The position numbers and the translations under genes were made by a program. From Clostridia bacterium (lineage in GTDB: Bacteria; Bacillota; Clostridia; Christensenellales; Aristaeellaceae), in assembly GCA_017544935.1 (NCBI GenBank), contig JAFYDF010000044.1, positions 1-48,432 of the forward strand: DNA of 48,432 bases, read 5' to 3'. This document shows positions 34,666 through 43,232 of this stretch, in pieces (the stretch's first letter is position 1; each line of letters starts with the position of its first letter). Below the pieces are notes generated by a model. The model did not search any database. It was not told where the DNA came from and worked only from the letters and a program-made list of their open reading frames with translations.

Positions 34666-35615
34666 TTTTGTGCTCCTTCACAGGCATCACGCAGTGCGCG
34701 TGCGGTCATGAGACCCATCAGCGAGACGGTAACGGCATCAATGGAATAGCAAAGCCAGGCGGGAATGAAAGAGATCAGTTTGCTTTCCGCAAAGAACTCG
34801 TTCATGCCCACAATTACGATGCCCAGGAACATGCAGATACTTGCGAATACGACCCTCTTTTTCTGCCATCCGCTGCGGCGCAGAGAAAGGATCAGCACGA
34901 CGAGCAGTACTACGGCTGCAAACACCTGCGTGATACGCACGAAACTGAAGATCAGGACTTCGTCACGGCGCAGGGCTTCCCAGAGAATCTGGGCAGCGGC
35001 AACGACAACGAGGCCGAGTCCGCTTACCAGTCCGCGTGCGCGGCGCTGCATGGTTTGAGTATATACACCGGCACATAGCGCGGTAAGTGCTTCGCCCATA
35101 TGAACCGCATAGCAGTAGTCATCATATGCATCCAGCCGTGCCAGCGGGAAGAAGCGCAGGGCTTCGATCTGCACATCCACACCGATACCATTTGTTGTTG
35201 CACCTTCGCCAAGACGTGCAACGGCGAGCATCACGAGCAATCCGGGCATCACGGTGTCGCAAAGATCCAGGAAAGATACATGTTCGAAAGCCTTTGTAAG
35301 GATCGCTGCCAGCAGCAGGCCGATAAAGGTTCCCATCAATGAGAACCCGCCGTAATCGATACGCCAGATGATGCCCATGCCTGCATCAACAATCTCGCCC
35401 GGACGGCATACACAGAAGATCAGGCGTGCGAAGATAACGCTGAGCGGCAGCGAAAGCATCGCAAAGGTTAGTACGGCGGATGCAGATACGCTTGTTTTCC
35501 TAGTACGGTAGAGTGCCATGAACAGGGCGATCAGGGCACCCAGCGCCAGAAAAAGCGCATAGGGATATACCGGAAGCCCGAACAGATGGAAAAGGATATC
35601 ACTTTCTTCGTACAT
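34662..35615 (-). CDS. Lgt-like membrane protein, copy 1
   Basis: A 317-residue paralogue of the copy at 32782-33741, with YPYAL, DYGGFSLMGTFIG (87-99), ARLGEGATTNGIG with Arg134, GEALTAL and RRDEVLIFSFVR. It shares the loss of the Lgt HGG histidine but keeps the arginine of the second Lgt motif. Start ATG 35615 after GAGGAAA. It is coupled (ATGA) to glycosidase copy 2 downstream and lies 36 nt after glycosidase copy 1. Confidence 0.72.
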   Translation of the reverse strand: MYEESDILFHLFGLPVYPYALFLALGALIALFMALYRTRKTSVSASAVLTFAMLSLPLSVIFARLIFCVCRPGEIVDAGMGIIWRIDYGGFSLMGTFIGLLLAAILTKAFEHVSFLDLCDTVMPGLLVMLAVARLGEGATTNGIGVDVQIEALRFFPLARLDAYDDYCYAVHMGEALTALCAGVYTQTMQRRARGLVSGLGLVVVAAAQILWEALRRDEVLIFSFVRITQVFAAVVLLVVLILSLRRSGWQKKRVVFASICMFLGIVIVGMNEFFAESKLISFIPAWLCYSIDAVTVSLMGLMTARALRDACEGAQK

Positions 35616-35651
35616 CGTTATTTCCTCTTAATATATAGCCGATTGTGGCGC

Positions 35652-36719
35652 TTACTTCTGCCAGGCGCTGGCGAAATAGATAATGTCATACAGCTGACGC
35701 TGTGAGTTAGCGCGGGTCAGGGCGTTGATCTTGGTCAGACCATTGCGGGAAGGATCCTTAAAGATGAAAGTACTGCTGCTGCCGCCATCCAGGTTATAGG
35801 CAACACGGATGGAGTAACCATCCAGCTTGCTTTCGATCTCACGCAGCAACTGTACGAATTCATCCATGGTCATGCCCTTGCTGTTCTTGTCTTCCGGGCC
35901 TTCGCAGGTTACGCATAGATATGTCAGCGCGTCCAGCTGGCACACAGCAATGCGCTGGGTCTCCTTATATGTGCCGATCCAGTCGGTATTGGGATTGACT
36001 TTGATGTTATTGAAGGTTTCGCGTGTGGTCTCACCGTCTATGATTACTGCCGGGCCGAAATTGAACGTATTGATGATCTGGAGATCGGGATGTTCCGCGA
36101 TCCATTCGTTTACGCTCGTTTCACGCGGCTCCAGGATAGCATGGAAATCACCGTTCTGGTCGATAATCAGCATATCCCAGTCCAGATAACGTACACCTGT
36201 ACGGGAATCAATCTGAGCCCATGCCTTTTCAGCTTTGGGGATGTCACGGTACTCCTTGCCTTCACGGATGATGTATCCCATGAAGCCGCGGGGATTCTCC
36301 TTGTTCTTGCAGAAATCGCCATTGATAGCAAATACTGCATTTTTGGCTTCGGCAATCTTGTAACCGTATACCTTGTGATCCTTGAAGTTATCATCGGAGA
36401 AGGCAGTACGGATCTGAGAGCCGTTTGAGATCTTGATCACTGCATAGCAGTAATAAGTATCTAAAAAGCGTTCACCCATTACCAGGTCCACACTGATGGA
36501 TGGATCCTCATAATGCGCTTCGCCAGCGTAGCTGACCCATTTCTTGGGAATACCGGTATAAGCATCCCACTGGGGTTTGACGCCGCCTACACGGATATCA
36601 TGCTCCAGTTCAACGGTTTCGGCAAAGGCGTCGTAATTGGACACCGGTGAAGGCACGAATAGCAGCATCAGTGCGATCAGCACGGCGATTATCAACAGTT
36701 TCCACCAGTTTCTGACCAT
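35652..36719 (-). CDS. Membrane-anchored phosphodiester glycosidase (NAGPA family), copy 1
   Basis: A 355-residue paralogue of the copy at 33745-34665. A hydrophobic anchor (about 6-23) with no clear cleavage site keeps it at the membrane. Motifs: AKNAVFAINGDFCKN, NTFNFGPAVIIDGE, QRIAVCQLD, NLDGGSSSTFIF and DIIYFASAW; the third Gly of DGGG is Ser here. It carries insertions (about 145-195) not in copy 2. The true start is ATG 36719 with AAGGGGACAG upstream, as a longer frame to 36860 crosses a terminator and the promoter. It is first in the transcript that runs through both Lgt-like genes and both deacetylases. Confidence 0.86.
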   Translation of the reverse strand: MVRNWWKLLIIAVLIALMLLFVPSPVSNYDAFAETVELEHDIRVGGVKPQWDAYTGIPKKWVSYAGEAHYEDPSISVDLVMGERFLDTYYCYAVIKISNGSQIRTAFSDDNFKDHKVYGYKIAEAKNAVFAINGDFCKNKENPRGFMGYIIREGKEYRDIPKAEKAWAQIDSRTGVRYLDWDMLIIDQNGDFHAILEPRETSVNEWIAEHPDLQIINTFNFGPAVIIDGETTRETFNNIKVNPNTDWIGTYKETQRIAVCQLDALTYLCVTCEGPEDKNSKGMTMDEFVQLLREIESKLDGYSIRVAYNLDGGSSSTFIFKDPSRNGLTKINALTRANSQRQLYDIIYFASAWQK

Positions 36720-36766
36720 TTTTTCTGTCCCCTTCCGTCCGCATTTAGGCATACGGATACTTTTAC

Positions 36767-36796
36767 AGTATATCATGATAAATGGCTGTCCGTCTA
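36767..36796 (-). promoter_or_regulatory. Candidate promoter of the glycosidase/Lgt-like/deacetylase operon
   Basis: Minus strand: TAGACG (36791-36796), 18-bp spacer, TATACT (36767-36772). The -35 is weak. Confidence 0.45.
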
Positions 36797-36815
36797 CTTT
36801 TTTTACATGCGTAAA

Positions 36816-36842
36816 CAAGAAAACTGCCGGTATGACCGGCAG
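36816..36842 (-). terminator. Terminator after the tandem MFS genes
   Basis: A perfect 8-bp stem (36824-36831 with 36835-36842) and 3-nt loop, followed by TTTTCTTG on the minus strand. It separates the MFS pair from the glycosidase operon. Confidence 0.8.
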
Positions 36843-36901
36843 AAAAAACTGTATGTACAATGAGCTTGCTGGTTTTAGGACACAACATGGCAGGATATGG
36901 A

Positions 36902-38098
36902 TTATCTGGATTCCTGTGCAGGTGCTTTTTCGGGGTTTTTTTCAAGCCCCAGGAACGCGATTACGGTACTGAGCGCACTGAATGCTGCGGCCAGCCACAA
37001 TACGCTGGATACCGGCATAGCGTCCAGAAGAAATCCCGCGGAAAGACTGGCAATGACAGAACCTACTGTGGACATGGATGCCATCAGGCTCTGTGCTTTG
37101 GCCGAATCGGCGGGATCAGTCACCTTCTGCACATAGCCTACCACAGTGACCATGAAAAGCGCATAGGAGAAACCGTGGAGAACCGATGCTGCAAACAAGG
37201 TGCCGATGCTGTTGGCTGCTGCCATAGCAGCGATTTTAACGGTAAACATAAACAGCGAAAAACGCATTAGGGTACCGGTCTTCCATCTGCGTGCGATGTG
37301 TGTAAAGAGGAGCATGAACGGAATTTCGCTGGCAGCGGTAAAGCCAGTCAGCAGTCCCATGGTGGACTCATTGCCACCCACGGAGCGGACAATATTGATT
37401 CTAAAATTGGAAACCGCAGTTTGTGGGACGAAAAGGAGTGCAACACCTAACAGAAGCAGGCAATAACGTTTGTTGCCGCGAAGAAACTGCAGCAGCGGCA
37501 CACCGCGCACGCTGATCGTACTGACGCTACTTTCAGGCATACGTGAGAACATCACGACATGTGCCACTGCCTGAAGGAGACACATGACAAGGCCTGCCCA
37601 AGGAAGCAATGCTGCGGAAAAGTGGCGTACAGCCGGGCCGAGTGCCATAGAAGCTATGACATATGCCAGCGAACCCATACCGCGGGAGAAACCGTAATTT
37701 GGCGCTTTTCCGGCATAGGACAAATCGGAATACAGCTTAAGATCAAGCGGATTGACGACCAGGCAGAAGGCCATATAGAGAACATAGACTGCTTTAACGG
37801 CAGAAATGCTCAGCGGCAGTGCAATCAGGGCGATGATAGACAGCAATTGTCCCAGAAACATAAGCGGATACAGACGTTTTACAGTCACAGCTGCATGTCG
37901 GTCGATAAGCGTGCTCACGAGAACCCCGAGCAGCGTCCCGAGCAGACAGCCGGCTGCAAGCACGAGCCCCGCTTCCGCATTGGTACAGCCTCTCCATTGC
38001 AGATGCATCGCTGCGAATGCGACAGCTACGCAGTATCCAACCAGATAGAATGCCTGCAGTACGGAAAACAGAGGCGTAAAGCTTTCAGTATGCTTCAT
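36902..38098 (-). CDS. MFS transporter, tandem copy 1
   Basis: A 398-residue MFS protein with about 12 helices. It shares many blocks with the neighbouring gene: LKLYSDLS, RGMGSLAYVIAS, LRGNKRYCLLLLG, INIVRSVGGNEST and FTAASEIPFMLL, showing a local duplication. It resembles the MFS_1-like (galactoside/nucleoside-type) branch, substrate unknown. Its start overlaps the stop of copy 2 (ATGA), so the pair is co-translated and may even work as a heterodimer or cover related substrates. Confidence 0.88.
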   Translation of the reverse strand: MKHTESFTPLFSVLQAFYLVGYCVAVAFAAMHLQWRGCTNAEAGLVLAAGCLLGTLLGVLVSTLIDRHAAVTVKRLYPLMFLGQLLSIIALIALPLSISAVKAVYVLYMAFCLVVNPLDLKLYSDLSYAGKAPNYGFSRGMGSLAYVIASMALGPAVRHFSAALLPWAGLVMCLLQAVAHVVMFSRMPESSVSTISVRGVPLLQFLRGNKRYCLLLLGVALLFVPQTAVSNFRINIVRSVGGNESTMGLLTGFTAASEIPFMLLFTHIARRWKTGTLMRFSLFMFTVKIAAMAAANSIGTLFAASVLHGFSYALFMVTVVGYVQKVTDPADSAKAQSLMASMSTVGSVIASLSAGFLLDAMPVSSVLWLAAAFSALSTVIAFLGLEKNPEKAPAQESR

Positions 38099-39285
38099 AT
38101 CTGTTCCTGTTCCCCCTTATCCGGCGCTTTTCTGGTTCCTAACAGGGCAAGAACAGTACCAAGGCAGCTGACTGCAGCCGCAATATAAAGGACCTGTGAC
38201 ACCGGCAGTATGTCCAGCAGTCTTCCGCCTATAAGGCCTGTGATCACAGCGCCTACCGTTGGCATGGCATTGATCAGGCTCTGGGCTTTTGCAAAGTCTC
38301 TGGGGTCGGTCACCATTGCGGCATAAGGCACGACAGCAACGATGTACAGTGCATAAGAGGGCATCTGCAGCAGAGATGCTGCATACAGTCCGCCAATGCT
38401 TTTTGCTGCCGCCATGGCGAGAATTTTAAAGGTGAGCATGACTACAGAGATTCGCAGGAGCCGGCTGTGCTTCAGGCGACGTGCAAGCACGGCGTAGAGC
38501 AGCATGATGGGAATCTCTACCGCGGCAGTGAAACCGTCCACCAGCCCCATGTCCGCTTCATTTCCGCCGACGGCGCGTACTATATTGATCAGGAAGCTGG
38601 CTTGCAGGCTATGTGGGACAAACAGGAGTACTGCACCCAGCAGAAGCAGACAATAATTCCTGTTTCCCTTCAGAAAACGTACCAATGTTGTACCGCGTTC
38701 CGCGACTGTTCTTACGGATACGGCGGGCATTCGTTGGAAAATGATCCAGTGAACTATTGCTTCCAATATACATATTACTATTCCCGCATACAGCAGAACG
38801 TTTGCGGAAAAATGCTTGACGATCATTCCGAGCGAGACGGAGGCAATCACGTAAGCCAGAGAACCCATGCCGCGGGCAAGACCATAATTGATGCTGCCGC
38901 TGTTCGACAAGTCGCCGTACAGCTTAAGGTCCAAAGCACCTACAGCAATAAAGAAAGCCATATACAGAGAATAGATGACACCCAATACAAGGCCATGAGG
39001 CTGCAGTATAAGCATCAGCGCCAGTGTCAGCGCCTGCCCCGCCATCAGACAGGGAAACAGTCTGGGCACGGTACAGCCGGGATGACGGTCGATCAGTGCG
39101 CCAAGCAGCACTCCCAGCAGTGCTCCCAGCAGACAACCCGTTGAAAGCACGATACCTGCCTCTGTATTGTTGCTGCCGTGTGCAAGCAGAAAAATTACTG
39201 CGAAAGTTACAGAAACGCAGTATGACATCCAATATGTGCCCTGTACTGCCGAATACAGGGCATTTAACCCCTTGGCTTGCTTCAT
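38095..39285 (-). CDS. MFS transporter, tandem copy 2
   Basis: A 396-residue paralogue of the next gene: LKLYGDLS, RGMGSLAYVIAS, LKGNRNYCLLLLG, INIVRAVGGNEAD, FTAAVEIPIMLL. The DRHP loop after TM2 and the Lys/Arg loop ARRLKHSRLL fit MFS topology. The start at 39285 has CTGGAGAAAAC upstream. It is the first gene of a two-gene transcript that ends at the terminator near 36.82 kb. Confidence 0.88.
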   Translation of the reverse strand: MKQAKGLNALYSAVQGTYWMSYCVSVTFAVIFLLAHGSNNTEAGIVLSTGCLLGALLGVLLGALIDRHPGCTVPRLFPCLMAGQALTLALMLILQPHGLVLGVIYSLYMAFFIAVGALDLKLYGDLSNSGSINYGLARGMGSLAYVIASVSLGMIVKHFSANVLLYAGIVICILEAIVHWIIFQRMPAVSVRTVAERGTTLVRFLKGNRNYCLLLLGAVLLFVPHSLQASFLINIVRAVGGNEADMGLVDGFTAAVEIPIMLLYAVLARRLKHSRLLRISVVMLTFKILAMAAAKSIGGLYAASLLQMPSYALYIVAVVPYAAMVTDPRDFAKAQSLINAMPTVGAVITGLIGGRLLDILPVSQVLYIAAAVSCLGTVLALLGTRKAPDKGEQEQI

Positions 39286-39387
39286 GTTTTCTCCAGTTTA
39301 ATGGGATCTGATTGATGGCGGTTCAGTAAGTTACTGCTGATTGACTGATCGTGAGAAATAAATCATCCTTGATCCATCCGCAGCCTT

Positions 39388-39415
39388 TCTATAAACCAAG
39401 CAGATTGTTTATCAA
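39388..39415 (-). promoter_or_regulatory. Candidate promoter of the tandem MFS genes
   Basis: Minus strand: TTGATA (39410-39415), 16-bp spacer, TATAGA (39388-39393). A TTGACA just upstream has no good partner. Tentative. Confidence 0.35.
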
Positions 39416-39555
39416 ATCACAGTATTTGTCAAGCAAAACATTGTTCATTTACAGCGCAGAAGATGAAAGCCTGCCATGATCGGTCTTTTTTTCATTGTTT
39501 TCTTCTGATTTCCTATTGTTTGAGCGGTTTTTGGGCCTGAAAATATGTGTTCATG

Positions 39556-39584
39556 TTGCATTTTCCTTTTCTCCCTGCTATAAT
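39556..39584 (+). promoter_or_regulatory. Promoter of the serS T-box transcript
   Basis: TTGCAT (39556-39561), 17-bp spacer, TATAAT (39579-39584). Confidence 0.8.
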
Positions 39585-39594
39585 ACCCAAGTAC

Positions 39595-39804
39595 GCAATG
39601 AACGGGTTTATCCGTCCCGCGCGCGCAAAGAGAGCCGTTGGTTGGTGTAAAACGGCGGCGCGCAGATGGTGTTCCACCCTGGAGCGCGCGGCGATGAGCC
39701 GCGGGGGAAGCGCCCCATACAGCGCACACGAGAGGCTGCTCAGGCAGCAATCGGGGTGGCAACGCGGCTACGGTCGTCCCTGTATGACAGGGAACGACTT
39801 TTTT
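39595..39804 (+). promoter_or_regulatory. T-box riboswitch (serine tRNA-responsive leader)
   Basis: A long GC-rich leader with the T-box sequence GGGGTGGCAACGCGG at about 39753-39767, stem I start AGAGAGCCG, and a terminator hairpin at 39773-39798 followed by TTTTTT. The 3' side of stem I carries TTCCACCC, so the specifier is probably UCC (Ser). The T-box TGGC would pair with GCCA of a tRNA with G at the discriminator base, as in tRNA-Ser. Uncharged tRNA-Ser should switch on serS. Confidence 0.9.
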
Positions 39805-39837
39805 CATTCTCATATACTACATTAGGAGGACATTCTT

Positions 39838-41100
39838 ATGCTAGACATCCGCCGTATCCGTCAGAATCCACAGGAACTGATCGAGGCATTGAAAAACCGC
39901 AACAGCACTATCGACCTGAGTGAATTCCTGGAGAAGGAAGAACAGCGCCGTGCTCTGCTCAGCGAGGCTGAAGCCCTGAAGGCACGCCGCAATGAGGAAA
40001 GCAAGCGCATTGCCCAGATCAAACGTGAAGGCGGCGACGCACAGCCTATTATGGATGAAATGCGTGCTCTGGGCGATGAAATCGCGGCAGCTGACGAAAA
40101 ACTGAAGGACATCGAGGAATATGTCAATCAGTTCATGCTCCGTCTGCCCAATTATCCCAGCCCGACCACGCCTATCGGCAAAGACGACACCGAAAACGTG
40201 GAACAGCGCCGCTGGGGCACGCCGCGTGACTTCGGCTGGGAGCCCAAAGCGCACTGGGATATAGGTACTGATCTGAATATCCTTGATTTTGATGCTGCGG
40301 CGAAGATCAGCGGCGCGCGCTTCACCGTATATCGTGGTTTGGGTGCGAGACTCGAGCGTGCGATCATCAATTTCTATATGGATACGCATGCGGCAGACGG
40401 CTATACCGAAATCCTGCCTCCTTACATGGTCACACGTCAGACAATGACCGGTACCGGCCAGCTGCCTAAGTTTGAAGAAGACGCTTACAAGGTAGATCAG
40501 GATACCTTCCTGATCCCCACGGCAGAAGTTCCTGTAACCAATCTGTACCGTGATATGATCCTCGACGGTAAGGATCTGCCGATCCGCCACTGCGCTTACA
40601 GCGCCTGCTTCCGTGCAGAAGCCGGCAGTGCCGGTCGCGACACACGCGGACTGATCCGTCAGCATCAGTTCAATAAAGTTGAAATGGTCAAGATTACCAA
40701 GCCCGAGCAGAGCTATGAGGAACTGGAGAGCATGACCCGTCAGGCGGAAAAAGTCCTGCAGCTGCTGGGCCTGCCCTACCGTGTGGTAGCACTGAGCACT
40801 GGTGATATGGGCTTCAGCGCAGCAAAGACCTATGATATCGAAGTGTGGATGCCAAGCTATGGCCGTTATGTGGAGATCTCCAGCTGTTCCAACTGCGAGG
40901 ACTTCCAGGCACGCCGCGCAGGAATCCGTTATCGTGAGGACGCCAAGTCAAAGCCGCAGTTCTGCCATACACTGAATGGCAGCGGCGTAGCTGTTGGCCG
41001 TACCGTAGCCGCAGTTCTGGAAAACTACCAGAATGAAGACGGCAGTGTAACTGTGCCCGAAGTACTGCGTCCGTATATGGGCGTGGATGTTATCCGCTGA
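39838..41100 (+). CDS. serS: Seryl-tRNA synthetase
   Basis: A 420-residue class II synthetase of normal length. The N-terminal tRNA-binding coiled coil covers about 30-100 ([18 protein letters not shown]); the catalytic domain holds motif 2 ([21 protein letters not shown], split here as [12 protein letters not shown] and GLIRQHQF) and motif 3 ([21 protein letters not shown] region). Start ATG 39838 after AGGAGGACA. It begins a run of + genes (nagB, glmM, beta-helix protein), all closely spaced, so the T-box may affect the amino-sugar genes too if transcription continues. Confidence 0.97.
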   Translation: MLDIRRIRQNPQELIEALKNRNSTIDLSEFLEKEEQRRALLSEAEALKARRNEESKRIAQIKREGGDAQPIMDEMRALGDEIAAADEKLKDIEEYVNQFMLRLPNYPSPTTPIGKDDTENVEQRRWGTPRDFGWEPKAHWDIGTDLNILDFDAAAKISGARFTVYRGLGARLERAIINFYMDTHAADGYTEILPPYMVTRQTMTGTGQLPKFEEDAYKVDQDTFLIPTAEVPVTNLYRDMILDGKDLPIRHCAYSACFRAEAGSAGRDTRGLIRQHQFNKVEMVKITKPEQSYEELESMTRQAEKVLQLLGLPYRVVALSTGDMGFSAAKTYDIEVWMPSYGRYVEISSCSNCEDFQARRAGIRYREDAKSKPQFCHTLNGSGVAVGRTVAAVLENYQNEDGSVTVPEVLRPYMGVDVIR

Positions 41101-41109
41101 GGAAGAAAT

Positions 41110-41835
41110 ATGCAGGTCATAATCGATTCCACCGCGAAATGCGTAAACCAGGCGGCAGAGCGGTTTTCCGCTTTGCTGCGGAGAAAGCCGGACGCCGTAC
41201 TGGGGCTGGCGACCGGTTCTACGCCAGAAGCGCTGTACGGAAAGCTGATTGAGCAGTACAAGGCTGGAATCATCTCCTTTAAGAAGGTCACAACGTTCAA
41301 TTTGGACGAGTATGTAGGCCTTAACGGGGATCATCCGCAGAGCTACCGGCGTTTCATGCAGGAAAAGCTGTTTGATCATGTGGATATCGACCTCAAACAA
41401 ACGCATGTGCCTGACGGGGTGCATACCACACCTGAAAATGCAGCGGATTATGATAAAATGATCGAAGCAGCGGGCGGGATCGACCTGCTTCTGCTGGGTA
41501 TCGGCAATAATGGGCATATCGGTTTCAACGAACCGGGAAGCTCATTTGATGCTCTGACACATATCGTCGATTTGAATGAATCCACCCGGCAGGCTAATGC
41601 GCGATTTTTTGCTTCTATTAATGAAGTGCCTAAGCAGGCGGTGACGATGGGCATTCATACCATCATGCAGGCGCGCAGCATTATCCTGATGGCCTTCGGT
41701 GCTGGTAAGTCCCAGGCAATTGCGGGCGCTGTTACAGGCCCCGTTTCTGCTGACGTTCCTGCGTCAGTACTACGCCTGCATCCGGATGTTACGATGTTTG
41801 TCGATGACGGAGCGGCCACAGATATTAAAGTATAA
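41110..41835 (+). CDS. nagB: Glucosamine-6-phosphate deaminase
   Basis: A 241-residue NagB that converts glucosamine 6-phosphate to fructose 6-phosphate and ammonia. Signatures: LGLATGSTPEALY, TTFNLDEYVGL with the catalytic Asp, and LLLGIGNNGHIGFNEPG with the His of the ring-opening step. It starts 9 nt after serS, with GAGGAAG upstream, and lies 43 nt before glmM. Together with glmM it links central metabolism and amino-sugar use. Confidence 0.95.
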   Translation: MQVIIDSTAKCVNQAAERFSALLRRKPDAVLGLATGSTPEALYGKLIEQYKAGIISFKKVTTFNLDEYVGLNGDHPQSYRRFMQEKLFDHVDIDLKQTHVPDGVHTTPENAADYDKMIEAAGGIDLLLLGIGNNGHIGFNEPGSSFDALTHIVDLNESTRQANARFFASINEVPKQAVTMGIHTIMQARSIILMAFGAGKSQAIAGAVTGPVSADVPASVLRLHPDVTMFVDDGAATDIKV

Positions 41836-41842
41836 AATTACA

Positions 41843-41855
41843 ATTATAGTATAAT
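41843..41855 (+). other. AT-rich palindrome between nagB and glmM
   Basis: ATTATA-G-TATAAT, a perfect 13-bp palindrome. Its TATAAT half could be a -10 for glmM, but no -35 is seen at the right distance. Confidence 0.3.
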
Positions 41856-41878
41856 TATGCATTCTTGGAGGGATACCC

Positions 41879-43231
41879 ATGGGTAAGTATTTCGGAACGG
41901 ACGGCTTCCGCGGAGAGGCCAATCGTGACCTGACGGCCATGCACGCCTTTAAGCTCGGACGCTTTCTGGGGAGCTATTACAGCAGTGCTGCCCGTCGCGC
42001 GCAAGTAGTAATAGGAAAGGACACGCGCGCATCCGGATATATGCTGGAGGACGCACTTTGCGCGGGATTGACCAGTGCCGGTGCGGATGCATATCTGCTG
42101 CACGTTACAAGTACTCCGAGCGTCAGTTATGTAGCACGCACGGAAGAGTTTGATTGCGGCGCAATGATCAGCGCCAGCCATAATCCTTATTGGGACAACG
42201 GTATCAAACTGATCAATGGCCTCGGCGAAAAAATGGATGATTCAATTATCGCGAAAGCTGAAGCATTTCTTGATGCTGAAGATACTGTGCCCTATGCACA
42301 GCGCGAGCACATCGGCCGTGTCATTGACCATGCTGCAGGACGCAACCGTTATATCGGGTATCTGATCTCTCTGGCTACGCACAGCTATAAGGGCGTACGT
42401 GTAGGCCTTGACTGTGCCAACGGCAGCACCTGGCAACTTGGTGAAAGCGTATTCAAGGCACTGGGTGCGGAAACTTATGTTGTAGGCAACCGGCCGAATG
42501 GTGAAAACATCAATAACGGTTGCGGCAGCACGCATATAGAAAATCTGCGCAAACTTGTGCTTGATAACAAGCTGGATGTAGGCTTTGCTTTCGATGGTGA
42601 CGCCGACCGCTGCATTGCCGTAGATGAAAAGGGCAACATTGTCGATGGCGACCGCATTATGTATATATATGCAGCTTATATGAAACGCAAAGGAGTGCTT
42701 GGCGACACACATGTTGTTACGACTGTAATGAGCAATATGGGTCTTTACCGTGCACTGGATGAACTCGGCATTGGCTATGAACAGACGGACGTCGGAGACC
42801 GTTTCGTATATGAGCGCATGCATCAGCGGGGCGATCTCCTGGGCGGCGAGGAAAGCGGACACATTATCTTTTCCAAGTTTGCGACGACCGGTGACGGCCT
42901 GCTGACAGCAATCAAGATCATGGAAGCGATGCTTGGACAGAAGCGCCCTCTCAGCGAACTACATGAGCCTATGGTCAGTTTCCCCCATGTATTGGTCAAT
43001 ATCCGCGTGGATGATAAGCAAGGGACTATAGATGACCCGGCAGTACAGAAGGCACTGGCAGAAGCGCGTTATCAGCTCGGCAAAAACGGGCGTGTACTGC
43101 TGCGTAAGAGCGGTACTGAACCTGTAGTAAGAGTTATGAGCGAAGCAGCGCTTCCTGAAAGTGCACAGGAAGCCGTTGACACGGTAACAGAAGCAATCAG
43201 GGCCAGCGGTCATGCTGCCCAGGAGGCCTAA
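41879..43231 (+). CDS. glmM: Phosphoglucosamine mutase
   Basis: A 450-residue phosphohexomutase converting glucosamine 6-phosphate to glucosamine 1-phosphate for wall precursor synthesis. YFGTDGFRGEAN at the start, catalytic Ser100 in SASHNP, the metal loop FDGDADRC near 240, the sugar loop GGEESGHI near 323 and the phosphate loop RKSGTEPVVRVM near 405 are all intact. Start ATG 41879 after TTGGAGGG. It overlaps the frame of the next gene only if that gene used an earlier ATG. Confidence 0.96.
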   Translation: MGKYFGTDGFRGEANRDLTAMHAFKLGRFLGSYYSSAARRAQVVIGKDTRASGYMLEDALCAGLTSAGADAYLLHVTSTPSVSYVARTEEFDCGAMISASHNPYWDNGIKLINGLGEKMDDSIIAKAEAFLDAEDTVPYAQREHIGRVIDHAAGRNRYIGYLISLATHSYKGVRVGLDCANGSTWQLGESVFKALGAETYVVGNRPNGENINNGCGSTHIENLRKLVLDNKLDVGFAFDGDADRCIAVDEKGNIVDGDRIMYIYAAYMKRKGVLGDTHVVTTVMSNMGLYRALDELGIGYEQTDVGDRFVYERMHQRGDLLGGEESGHIIFSKFATTGDGLLTAIKIMEAMLGQKRPLSELHEPMVSFPHVLVNIRVDDKQGTIDDPAVQKALAEARYQLGKNGRVLLRKSGTEPVVRVMSEAALPESAQEAVDTVTEAIRASGHAAQEA

Positions 43232-43232
43232 C

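Noticed and set aside
39425..39432. TTGACA near 39430 as the -35 of the tandem MFS genes
   Set aside because: No -10 at 16-18 bp; a TTGATA-16-TATAGA pair nearby is a little better.
39841..40665. A 274-codon open frame antisense to serS
   Set aside because: Shadow of the conserved serS frame.
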